From contig JAPKHT010000036.1 of the NCBI GenBank assembly GCA_026646655.1, positions 1 through 40,328 on the forward strand: 40,328 nt of DNA. The letters run 5' to 3'. A program made the position numbers and the translations under genes. Below, piece after piece: positions 1-6,971 of the stretch (position 1 is its first letter; each line of letters opens with the position of its first letter). The stretch comes from JADLBR01 sp020847615. GTDB lineage: Bacteria > Verrucomicrobiota > Verrucomicrobiia > JADLBR01. The notes beneath the pieces were generated by a model. The model searched no databases and had not been told where the DNA came from. It saw only the letters and a program-made list of their open reading frames with translations.

Positions 1-314
1 GCAAAACCGCGCCGCTCTTTGAGCCAGAATCGATTTGTCCGCCGCCTCAATGCGCCATCCGACGCTGGTTGGCTGATCTCCAAGACTAGGGACGCCATCA
101 CGCTGGCCGCAAACACCGTCCCGAGCCTCCCACAGCAAAGGTCTGGGGAGATGACCATTCCTGTGCGGAACATCGTGAGAGCAAGAGCCCTGCCCGCTGG
201 TACGGGCAGGGCCACTCAGGGCAAGTAAGCCCATAAGATCTCTCACCCCCTTCTGTGTTCGTCTGGTCGAGGAAGTAATGCCTTCCTCGATCTCCCATAC
301 GTGATCGGTAACGC
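1..314. other. Non-coding left edge with two hairpins downstream of the antitoxin
   Basis: I see no convincing gene here. Two perfect inverted repeats are present. At 187-212, GCCCTGCCCG pairs with CGGGCAGGGC around a 6-nt loop. At 267-290, TCGAGGAAG pairs with CTTCCTCGA around a 6-nt loop. The second lies about 25 nt beyond the antitoxin stop on the minus strand, where a terminator would be expected. Neither is followed by a U-tract on either strand, so they are not canonical intrinsic terminators. Confidence 0.5.
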
Positions 315-902
315 CTAGGTACAGGCTGGGTGATTGCCCCTGCTCGTGGTTTGAGGGGTCTCGGCATCTCTCAGAACCCGTATTCTGGCTTTAGTGGGTT
401 GCTCTTTCGAAGGGAGATTGCCGGTGCATTTTGCGAGAATATCGAAAATGTTGACCCATGCCTCGGCGAAAAAACCCCGGATCTTCGGCTCCAATTCATC
501 GTGCTCGTTTGCGAGTTCCGCCAATGCGCGCAGGCGGTCTTGGATTGAGAAAACATGGGTTTTTATGGCCTCAACGTGATTGAGAGGCTTGCCGAACAAA
601 ATATGCAGGCGTTGTCCCGTGGCTTCGGCGTAGATTTCGACATGTCGGAGTGACAAGTCTTCATCAGGGCCATTCTCCAACTTTGAGATTGCGCTTTGAG
701 TCACGCCCAGGCGTTCTGCCATCTGCTCTTGAGTCAGGCCCGCTTTCTGTCGAAGCAGCGCTAGTTGATGAACGATGTTCGTTTCGGCCTCAAACCGAGA
801 AACCGCCTTGCGCACGTCGTCAGACGTGCCAAGCGCGTTTATCATGTCTTCAACAGACTTGAAGCGCTTTCCAGTCGTCTTCGGCTTGCTCTTGGTTTCC
901 AT
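315..902 (-). CDS. XRE-family antitoxin (HigA-like) of a toxin-antitoxin pair
   Basis: This is a 195-residue DNA-binding protein with a helix-turn-helix of the XRE/Cro type at about residues 47-100; the recognition-helix region reads GVTQSAISKLE. It starts one base after the stop of a RelE/HigB-like toxin gene, so the two genes form a toxin-first operon as in HigBA systems. Antitoxins of this class bind and neutralise the toxin and repress their own promoter. A palindrome overlapping the operon promoter (1293-1313) fits that autoregulation. The protein is longer than typical HigA (about 100 residues). The extra C-terminal ~95 residues, from a helical segment around 110-160 onward, do not resemble a domain I can name. 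The role is inferred from the fold and gene order. Confidence 0.8.
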   Translation of the reverse strand: METKSKPKTTGKRFKSVEDMINALGTSDDVRKAVSRFEAETNIVHQLALLRQKAGLTQEQMAERLGVTQSAISKLENGPDEDLSLRHVEIYAEATGQRLHILFGKPLNHVEAIKTHVFSIQDRLRALAELANEHDELEPKIRGFFAEAWVNIFDILAKCTGNLPSKEQPTKARIRVLRDAETPQTTSRGNHPACT

Positions 903-903
903 T

Positions 904-1281
904 TTATTCGATGTCCTGTTGTTCGTTTCTCTGTTGTTGTCTCAGGTCCGATACAAAGTCTTCGCTGATGCGAACGTCGCTGCCCTGGGTATCTTTATCG
1001 CCGATTGTGATGAGGTGCAGGGTCTTTGTCTCGTCATCAGCAAACGTGTATAGCCGTGTCTCCTGAATGCTTCCCCGGAATCCCTTCTGGTCAATAGCGA
1101 TGACGCCTTTGGGCTCATCGTGCAAGAAGCCTGCACGAACGCACCTAGAGTTCTTTGCCGCGTCAAGCATCTCTTTATACCTGTTGAGGTTGCGAAGAAC
1201 AGCAGCCAACTCGTTTGGACGCTTTTTGTCGTAGTGCTTGTAGTCCTTTTCGTACTGATCTGTGGGTTCAATGTGCCACAT
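904..1281 (-). CDS. RelE/HigB-like toxin
   Basis: The product is about 125 residues, with the charged N-terminus and alternating helix/strand pattern of the RelE/ParE/HigB superfamily. These are small mRNA interferases or gyrase inhibitors. The motifs LYTF, LHLITIGDKD and the C-terminal SEDFVSDL resemble phage-derived HigB-type toxins. I chose the ATG at 1281 rather than the one at 1302. The upstream ATG lies inside a promoter/operator (TTGACA 1314-1319, TATTTG 1292-1297), so a transcript from that promoter would begin only a few bases before 1281. The antitoxin follows after a single base. The exact toxic activity cannot be read from the sequence. Confidence 0.75.
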   Translation of the reverse strand: MWHIEPTDQYEKDYKHYDKKRPNELAAVLRNLNRYKEMLDAAKNSRCVRAGFLHDEPKGVIAIDQKGFRGSIQETRLYTFADDETKTLHLITIGDKDTQGSDVRISEDFVSDLRQQQRNEQQDIE

Positions 1282-1291
1282 CGATGCAACC

Positions 1292-1319
1292 AAATATTCC
1301 ATATGGGAATATTGTCAAC
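1292..1319 (-). promoter_or_regulatory. Autoregulated promoter/operator of the toxin-antitoxin operon
   Basis: Read on the minus strand, a consensus -35 TTGACA (1319-1314) is followed after 16 nt by TATTTG (1297-1292). A perfect palindrome, AATATTCC-N5-GGAATATT (1293-1313), fills the spacer and covers the -10 box. That is where a HigA-like antitoxin would bind to exclude RNA polymerase. The predicted start of transcription is near 1285, leaving almost no leader before the ATG at 1281, so the toxin may be translated from a leaderless or very short-leader mRNA. Confidence 0.65.
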
Positions 1320-1366
1320 CACGTTTTTCGCGATGGTCGTCCCCCCCCATACGGCCATCGACAGCC

Positions 1367-1504
1367 CTATGCGTCCTTGTCGGGCGACAGGAAATCCTGC
1401 TGTCGTTCGTCGAGGTTTCGGCTTGGGTCCACGATCTGGGGCATGTTCCTCGTTCCGCCCCACCCTCGCCGCCTGGCGTGCTCTTTGCATTCATCGAGGG
1501 TCAT
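1367..1504 (-). CDS. Small hypothetical protein downstream of terminase
   Basis: A 45-codon reading frame starts with ATG 21 bases after the terminase large-subunit stop. It is preceded at good spacing by a GGGGGAG ribosome-binding site. The peptide begins MTLDECKEHARRRG and ends with an acidic stretch, and it is rich in Arg, Asp and Glu. I do not recognise it. In lambda-like phages the gene after the terminase is often the small head-completion protein gpW, but this peptide is too short and shows no clear gpW signature. It may be a truncated remnant or a genuine small gene. Confidence 0.4.
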   Translation of the reverse strand: MTLDECKEHARRRGWGGTRNMPQIVDPSRNLDERQQDFLSPDKDA

Positions 1505-1525
1505 GACTGACTCCCCCGAACTGCC

Positions 1526-3277
1526 TCAGCCATTGGCCTTCGGTCTCTCAACCCTCGCTTCCTCCGGTTGCGGGGTCCCGAGCAGGCCATGGATCGCCGC
1601 CGCCACCACCTGCATCTGCTCGCAGTCCGACATGTGCGGCTCCCGAACCGCCACCCATTCGGAGATCGCGTCCCCCCGCGGCCCCACCCGCTCCCTCCGC
1701 TGCCAAGCCGTCACCTGTAGCCGGTAGTCCCGGCTCGTCTCCCGGTACACGTGCCACTCGCCCGTCTGCCCGTGCATCATCAGCGTCAGCCGCTCCAGCG
1801 CCATCGGCTTGCTCCACAGATACTGCTTGATCGGCCTCACCCGCCCCTGCATCGCCGTGCCCAGCGCCGGGTCGAATTCCGTCTGGGACCACATGAAGCG
1901 CCGCCCGCCCCTCTCGAAGAATGGCTTGTCGTCGCCCTTGAACGCCTTCCACCGGTACCCGGAATCCACCACCATCTGGAACACCTCCTGGGGCGCGAAG
2001 CCGCAGTCCAGGATGATGTTGTCCTCCGAGATCCCGTACTGGTTCGCGGTGTCCAGGATCTCCTCGCGCGTGTACACCTTCCGCTCGACCAGCAGCCGCG
2101 ACCTCCCCCCGGCCGCCCACGCCCTCCCCACCAGCCAGAAGTGCCGGCCGCCCCGGGCCTGCACGTCGCCTACCAGGAACCGCCTCGCCTCATCTTCCCA
2201 CGTCGCCAGGGGGTTGTACTCGATCTCGCGCGCCTCGATGATCTTCTCCTCGTCGGCGAACCGCAGATTGTCGCTCCACACCTCCCCGCGCGTCTCGTTG
2301 ATGTGGTCCTTCATCGGCGTGTGGTCGCCGAATGTCAGTGCCTCCCGCGCCATCAGCCATTCCTTGACCTGATCGGCCCACTTCGTCCACCAAGGCAGCA
2401 GGGCGCTCCAGTGGTAGGTCCTCATGTTCGATGGGGCCAGGTCGTTGGTCGGGCGCCACCCCCCGTTGCCGCTCAGGCGCTTCCTGACCTCCGGTTCATC
2501 CCGGTGCGGGTGGCCGCACCGCTCGCACTCGTATCGCACGGTCGCGGACAGCTTGTCCCAATCCCACTTCCCGCCCGGCCGCGTCTGATCGTCGGTGTCC
2601 CACTTGAGCCCGCCCTTGTCGTTCTTGTCCTTCCACTCCAGCGCCTGCGGATGACGGCACGCGTCGTTGCAGCAGAAGGTGAAGAACTTCCTACGGTCCC
2701 CGATCAGGAACGCCCGGTGCAAGGCGTCCTTCTCCTTGTCCGGGGTGGAGAAGATCACCTTCTTGTAGTTGTGCGTGTAGCTGCGCACGCGCTTGGCGAT
2801 CATCTCCAGCGCGCCCTTCTTGTAGCTCCGCGCTTCGTCCAGAAACAGGTACCGGTACGGCGTGGACTGGTGGGCCGCCGTGGACTCGGCCCCGGTGATG
2901 ATCAGCGGCGCCCCCGGGAAGTAGATCTCGAGCGTCGTCTTCCGGTCCCTCGTAGTGGGCATCTTGCTCAGCACCGGCCCGCACTTCTCCAGCAGCGGAA
3001 GCAGCCGGCCCTTGGCCAGTTTCTTCGCCTCCTCCTTGTTGGCCGCGACCCACAGCATCGGCCCGGGATCCTCGGCGATCGCCCACGCCAGGAGGCATAG
3101 GAAGGTCAGGGTCTTAGCGCTCTGTGCGGAGACCATGCACACGATCTCGTTGATGGATTCGTCCGCGAAGGACTCCATGATCTCCCGGACGAAGATCGCG
3201 TCGGAGGAATCCCACTTGGTCCCGGCCGCCGACAGCGGCACGATTACGTTGCGCTCAGCCCATCGCCAGGGCTGCAA
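1526..3277 (-). CDS. Phage terminase large subunit (GpA family)
   Basis: This is the packaging motor: an ATPase that translocates DNA into the prohead plus a nuclease that cuts concatemers. The 583-residue frame has a GpA-type start (WAERNVIVP), a variant P-loop at about 50-56 (SAQSAKT), Walker B YLFLDEA at 143-149, a zinc-ribbon-like set of Cys near 202-207 and 251-254, and an RNase H-like nuclease region beginning FLVGDVQ with a late acidic SDCEQ. All key regions look intact. The only nearby start codon is TTG at 3277, with AGGAG touching it, which is too close to work well. The reading frame continues upstream with GpA-like residues as far as the A9 tract at 3325-3333. The true N-terminus may therefore come from frameshifting out of the small-subunit gene. 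The frame overlaps that gene by 34 bases. Confidence 0.88.
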   Translation of the reverse strand: MQPWRWAERNVIVPLSAAGTKWDSSDAIFVREIMESFADESINEIVCMVSAQSAKTLTFLCLLAWAIAEDPGPMLWVAANKEEAKKLAKGRLLPLLEKCGPVLSKMPTTRDRKTTLEIYFPGAPLIITGAESTAAHQSTPYRYLFLDEARSYKKGALEMIAKRVRSYTHNYKKVIFSTPDKEKDALHRAFLIGDRRKFFTFCCNDACRHPQALEWKDKNDKGGLKWDTDDQTRPGGKWDWDKLSATVRYECERCGHPHRDEPEVRKRLSGNGGWRPTNDLAPSNMRTYHWSALLPWWTKWADQVKEWLMAREALTFGDHTPMKDHINETRGEVWSDNLRFADEEKIIEAREIEYNPLATWEDEARRFLVGDVQARGGRHFWLVGRAWAAGGRSRLLVERKVYTREEILDTANQYGISEDNIILDCGFAPQEVFQMVVDSGYRWKAFKGDDKPFFERGGRRFMWSQTEFDPALGTAMQGRVRPIKQYLWSKPMALERLTLMMHGQTGEWHVYRETSRDYRLQVTAWQRRERVGPRGDAISEWVAVREPHMSDCEQMQVVAAAIHGLLGTPQPEEARVERPKANG

Positions 3278-3969
3278 CTCCTGTGCAGGTCGGATAACGC
3301 CGCATAGACCTTCGACCAGAAGGGTTTTTTTTTAGCCCACTCGCCGAGCGACAGTTGCGTCAGCGCCTCCCGGTCCGTCACCCCGATCCGCTTCGAGGCC
3401 TCGCCGATCGTCACGCCCACCACCTTCGGCGCCAGGCTGTGCCGCCGCTGCCTCAGTTCGGCCGAGAACGCCCGCAGCATCTCGCCGAGCACCGAGTTCA
3501 CCTCGTCGACGTGGCACAGCTCGCCGCGCCGGATCGCGTTCTCCATCTCCAGCCGCTCGTTCTTGAGCAGCAGCGACTGCACCTCCAGGTCCGTCTTCTC
3601 CCCGCCCCCGCCGATCTGCCGCCGCAGGTGCCCGGTGTCGATGCACCACATCTTCCACGCCGTCACGTCGTAGCGGCCGTCCGCCTTCCGCCCCGGGTTC
3701 CCATCCAGCTTCAGCAGCCGCGCGATCGTCTTCCGGTCGCAGTTGAGCGCCTCCGCCAGCTCCACCTGGTTGCGCGCATGCTTCCCATCGAGCACCGTGC
3801 TCTCCGTCGCCCCCTCCCGCGCCGCCGCGTCCCGCAGCCGCCTCACTTCCGCGTCGGTCAGCACCATGCCGGCCTGCACCTTCGCGTCGATCGCCTTCAG
3901 GTCATCGGCCAGCAGCTTCTCGATCCGCTTCGCATCTGGCACCTTCGCCGTCGCCTTCTTCGCGCCCAC
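3244..3969 (-). CDS. Phage terminase small subunit (Nu1-like)
   Basis: The product is up to 241 residues. It has an N-terminal helix-turn-helix region (residues about 66-90, NQVELAEALNCDRKTIARL), then a segment resembling the proline/tryptophan-bearing wing of Nu1-type proteins (YDVTAWKMW). A helical oligomerisation region follows, with LLLKNERLEMENAIRRGELC near 132-151. Small terminase subunits recognise the packaging site and load the large subunit. The annotated start is GTG at 3969 with no convincing ribosome-binding site; an internal Met at residue 35 is an alternative. The gene precedes and overlaps the large-subunit gene, the normal phage order. Its 3' end contains the A9 tract discussed separately. 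Confidence 0.75.
   Translation of the reverse strand: MGAKKATAKVPDAKRIEKLLADDLKAIDAKVQAGMVLTDAEVRRLRDAAAREGATESTVLDGKHARNQVELAEALNCDRKTIARLLKLDGNPGRKADGRYDVTAWKMWCIDTGHLRRQIGGGGEKTDLEVQSLLLKNERLEMENAIRRGELCHVDEVNSVLGEMLRAFSAELRQRRHSLAPKVVGVTIGEASKRIGVTDREALTQLSLGEWAKKKPFWSKVYAALSDLHRSCSPGDGLSAT
3325..3333 (-). promoter_or_regulatory. A9 slippery tract, possible -1 frameshift between terminase genes
   Basis: On the coding (minus) strand the small-subunit frame reads GCT AAA AAA AAA CCC. A -1 shift on this run enters the large-subunit frame, which has a TAA exactly at the start of the run and is then open through to the terminase. The shifted peptide (TLLVEGLCGVIRPAQELQPW) looks like the N-terminal lead-in of GpA proteins. 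The tract is thus either a programmed frameshift site, a recent indel or a homopolymer sequencing error. Confidence 0.45.
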
Positions 3970-4145
3970 ACAGACGCCCCACAGTCAACTGCGGGACATC
4001 ACTGCGACATCGGAACACCGCGCCATCCCTTCCTGCCAGCATGAGACATCCGTTTTTCCCGCCGCACATCGCCACCATGCCCCTCCGGTTAACCTGCCAC
4101 GTTTCAATCACTTAAAGAGATTCCTTGCCACCATGGTGGTGCAAA

Positions 4146-4240
4146 GTCAGGGCAATCAGGGCATTTCCCTATTCTTTTCCCTCAATTGTCTCACTCAAAC
4201 TGAACAAGAAACATAAAGAGAATGCCCTGACTGCCCTGAC
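4146..4240. repeat. Iteron-like inverted repeat
   Basis: The left arm 4146-4165 and right arm 4221-4240 are 20-nt inverted repeats with 19 of 20 positions matching. Each arm is itself a tandem pair of a TCAGGGCA unit, giving four copies in all. The 55-nt spacer is AT-rich. Such an arrangement fits a binding site for a replication initiator or packaging protein; the assignment is inference. Confidence 0.55.
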
Positions 4241-4408
4241 CTAACGCAAGGTGAACCGTATCAGGGAGGGTGCGGGAGGGTAGAAACGTCGCGATGCCAA
4301 TGGCGATTATGTAAGGAAGTTGTCCTCAAGGCACAACAGGGTCAGTCATGATCCCCTTTACCGACCCCTTTGATTCCAAGTGTCGCACATTTGAGCCCAT
4401 TCCGCAGT

Positions 4409-4414
4409 TATAAT
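4409..4414 (+). promoter_or_regulatory. Putative -10 box for the adhesin gene
   Basis: TATAAT is a perfect -10 hexamer about 100 bases upstream of the adhesin start. The -35 region at the right distance is poor, so activation by another factor or a weak promoter is possible. Confidence 0.35.
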
Positions 4415-4511
4415 TATTCGATTGACCTAGCTCCCCCGACCGTCCGATCATCCTGCCGCTGGTAGTTTACGGGCCGCAGATCGGGAAGTTCCAACGCGGA
4501 GGAAAGAACCT

Positions 4512-6857
4512 TTGAAAACAACCACGATTCGGGGGATTGTTGTCGCTTTGGCGAGCCTTGTGTCGCCCCTGGTGTGCAGCGGGGGCATGGCGGCGGGCGA
4601 CGCGGCCAAGGAACTAACCTCCTTCATCGAGGAACCCATCGACCGGCCCCTGCTGCCGCCCGGCACCCTGACAGTCGGGGCGCGGTTCTCCGAGGACCTC
4701 ACCGACGGCTACGCGGACCTGATCGTCCCCTTCTGGGCACCGGGCAACAGCCTCTTCTTCCTGAACCCGAAGCTTGGGATCAACGACGAGAGCCAGGACC
4801 AATACTCAATCGGCCTGGGCTGGCGGCACCTGTTTCCGGAGCAGGAAGTCATCATCGGCGCCAACGCTTTCTATGATTATCTCAACAGCCGCAGGGACTT
4901 CGAGTACCATCAGGCCGGATTCGGCGCCGAGTTGCTGACCCGCTGGGTCGACGCCCGGTTCAATTACTACCTCCCCGACAACGACCGCAACGTGTTCACC
5001 TCCCACCGCGACATGGACTTCACCGGCTACGGCGACTCTTGGGCCCAAGAATTCTCAATCTATCAGGACCTGCACTACGAGAGCCGGCTGCTCCAGCGCC
5101 GCGAAGCCGCCCTCGAGGGCTTCTACGCCGAGGCCGGGTTCCTCACCCCGTGGATCGACCAGTGGCTCGAGCTGCGATGGTTCGGCGGGTATTATCATTA
5201 TGACAACCATATCGGCCGCGATATCGACGGCTGGAAGGCCCGTGTCGAGGCCCGTGTCCTGCCCGCGGTCCTGCTCGATGTCGAGTATTACGAGGACGAC
5301 GAGCTCATGGGCGGCCACTGGACCGGCGGGGTCCGCGTCAGTGTTCCCTTCGAGATCGGCAACATCTTCGAGGGGAGAAACCCCTTCGAGGGCATCTGCG
5401 ACGCCTTCCGCCCCCGCAAGCGCGAGTTCGCCGAACGCATGACCGAGATGGTCGTCCGCTCCCCGCGCATCCGCACCAGCGAGGATGAGGACTACGTCGA
5501 GGACAAGGGGTCCCGGCGCAAGTTCACCGAGACCAAGACCATCGCCGACACGGTCGTCTTCGTGGACAATCAGTCCGCTCCCGGCGGCATCGGGACCTTC
5601 GAGGACCCGGTCAATCTCATCCAGGACGGCGTGAACACCGCGTCGGCCAACTTCGGCGAGATGGGCATCGTCCTGGTGCGCGGCGGCGGAGCCAATTACG
5701 CCGAGGAGGTGACCATCACCGCCAACAGCGTCGCGATCTACGGCGGCGCCTGCGCGTTCCCCGTCTTCGGCGGCGAAACCTTCCAATTCGGCCCCGCCGC
5801 GGTCGTCACCGGCGGATTCTGGGCCCAGAGCGTGGCCAGCTTCACCGTCGACGGCTTTGTGCTCAACGGGGGCCACGCCTTGGCATCGGCGGCGGTCCGC
5901 GCCGACAATGTCCTCAACACCTGGGTGACGTGCAACACGATCACAACGACGGCCGACGGTCGCCACGGTGTGTTTGTCACAGCCACCGGCGCTTCCGACT
6001 CGACCGCCCGAGTTGCCGACAACACCATCACCACGTTCGGCAGGTCCACCGGTTTCGATGCCTCCTCATGCGCAGCCTTCTTCCAAAATGCTGGTTCCGC
6101 AACGCTGACCGCCACCGTCAGTGGTAACGATATCACCACATCGGGCGCCATCGCGGTCGGCAACTACTTCCAAAACCGTGGCGGTGGGCTGCTGACGGCC
6201 ACGGTCAGTGGCAACGATATCGCCACCTCAGGTGCCAGCGGGTTCGGCAACTGGTTCGATAACGACTTCGGCGGCCTGCTGACGGCCACTGTCGGTGGCA
6301 ACGATATCGCCACTTCGGGGCCATACGCGTGCGGAAACTTGTTCGATAATTATCTCGGCGGTCCGCTGGAGGCCGTGGTCAATGGCAATGAAATCGCCAC
6401 TTTGGGCGAAAGCGCGTACGGCAACTATTTCCGTAAATCGTTGGGTGGAGGGACGATCACGGCCACGGTCAGTGGCAACGATATCACCACATCGGGGGCC
6501 GCCGCCTTCGGCAACTCGTTCCTGAACGAATCCAGTCCGTCGCTGACGGTCACGGTCAGTGACAACGATATCGCCACATCGGGTGCCCACTCATACGGCA
6601 CTTGTTTCTACACCATTGGCGGCAGCGGGCCGCTAATGGGCACGATCAGTGGCAACGATATCACCACATCGGGTGGCGGTGCCGACGCCATCCGCGCGCA
6701 AGAGTCGGCCGGCACCCTCACTCTCAACGGCTCGGAGAACAATCAGGTCCAGGCCACCGGCGCTGGCGCGCTTAAGGTCAACTGGGTCTCAGGCGGCGAA
6801 TCAGGCACCATCATCGTCAACGGATCGCCTGTCGCCGCGCCAACCGATCTGCCGTAA
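4512..6857 (+). CDS. Inverse autotransporter (intimin/invasin-like) adhesin with beta-helix passenger
   Basis: This 781-residue outer-membrane protein starts at TTG, chosen because GGAGGA (4498-4503) lies 8 nt upstream and the product then begins with a signal peptide (MKTTTIRGIVVALASLV). Residues about 45-300 match the inverse-autotransporter beta-barrel: GARFSEDLTDGYADL, GLGWRHLF, GANAFYDY, GFGAELL and FNYYLPDN are characteristic strands. After a charged linker (about 300-345) comes a surface-exposed right-handed beta-helix. Its C-terminal half holds seven units of about 29-30 residues built on TATVSGNDITTSG. Proteins of this class are adhesins secreted through their own N-terminal barrel. 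There is no LysM or Ig-like domain, unlike intimin. The gene lies inside the phage element between terminase and helicase on the opposite strand, so it looks like lysogenic cargo. Confidence 0.85.
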   Translation: MKTTTIRGIVVALASLVSPLVCSGGMAAGDAAKELTSFIEEPIDRPLLPPGTLTVGARFSEDLTDGYADLIVPFWAPGNSLFFLNPKLGINDESQDQYSIGLGWRHLFPEQEVIIGANAFYDYLNSRRDFEYHQAGFGAELLTRWVDARFNYYLPDNDRNVFTSHRDMDFTGYGDSWAQEFSIYQDLHYESRLLQRREAALEGFYAEAGFLTPWIDQWLELRWFGGYYHYDNHIGRDIDGWKARVEARVLPAVLLDVEYYEDDELMGGHWTGGVRVSVPFEIGNIFEGRNPFEGICDAFRPRKREFAERMTEMVVRSPRIRTSEDEDYVEDKGSRRKFTETKTIADTVVFVDNQSAPGGIGTFEDPVNLIQDGVNTASANFGEMGIVLVRGGGANYAEEVTITANSVAIYGGACAFPVFGGETFQFGPAAVVTGGFWAQSVASFTVDGFVLNGGHALASAAVRADNVLNTWVTCNTITTTADGRHGVFVTATGASDSTARVADNTITTFGRSTGFDASSCAAFFQNAGSATLTATVSGNDITTSGAIAVGNYFQNRGGGLLTATVSGNDIATSGASGFGNWFDNDFGGLLTATVGGNDIATSGPYACGNLFDNYLGGPLEAVVNGNEIATLGESAYGNYFRKSLGGGTITATVSGNDITTSGAAAFGNSFLNESSPSLTVTVSDNDIATSGAHSYGTCFYTIGGSGPLMGTISGNDITTSGGGADAIRAQESAGTLTLNGSENNQVQATGAGALKVNWVSGGESGTIIVNGSPVAAPTDLP
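6117..6673 (+). repeat. Tandem 87-90 bp coding repeats in the adhesin
   Basis: Seven units start near 6117, 6204, 6291, 6378, 6468, 6555 and 6645. Each contains a version of GTCAGTGGCAACGATATC. The period of 87-90 bp keeps the reading frame, and units differ mainly at third positions and in the variable loop (for example GNYFQN, GNWFDN, GNLFDN). This repeat is prone to copy-number change that would lengthen or shorten the beta-helix. Confidence 0.85.
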
Positions 6858-6971
6858 GCCCGCAGGGGCGCGGTCTTACGATCGAACCACCGCGGCAGCC
6901 CACGCACGAGGCGGATGCAAAAACGGGGTCTGTCAGTTATGGCAAATCGATAAGATCATTCGTAGGCCGTT

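Larger units (their letters stand above)
3970..4511. other. Regulatory intergenic region between terminase and adhesin genes
   Basis: No gene is evident in this divergent gap of about 540 bases. It is more AT-rich than its surroundings. It contains a long inverted repeat built from GTCAGGGCA-like units (4146-4240), a perfect -10 hexamer (4409-4414), and a strong GGAGGA ribosome-binding site (4498-4503) serving the adhesin. It could hold the element's replication origin as well as its promoters. Confidence 0.5.

Noticed and set aside
187..290. Intrinsic terminators downstream of the toxin-antitoxin operon
   Set aside because: Good stems exist but no U-tract follows on either strand.
6117..6673. 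Regular 87-90 bp repeats that could suggest a CRISPR array
   Set aside because: The repeats are in frame with the adhesin gene, have no unique spacers of constant size, and encode a beta-helix repeat.
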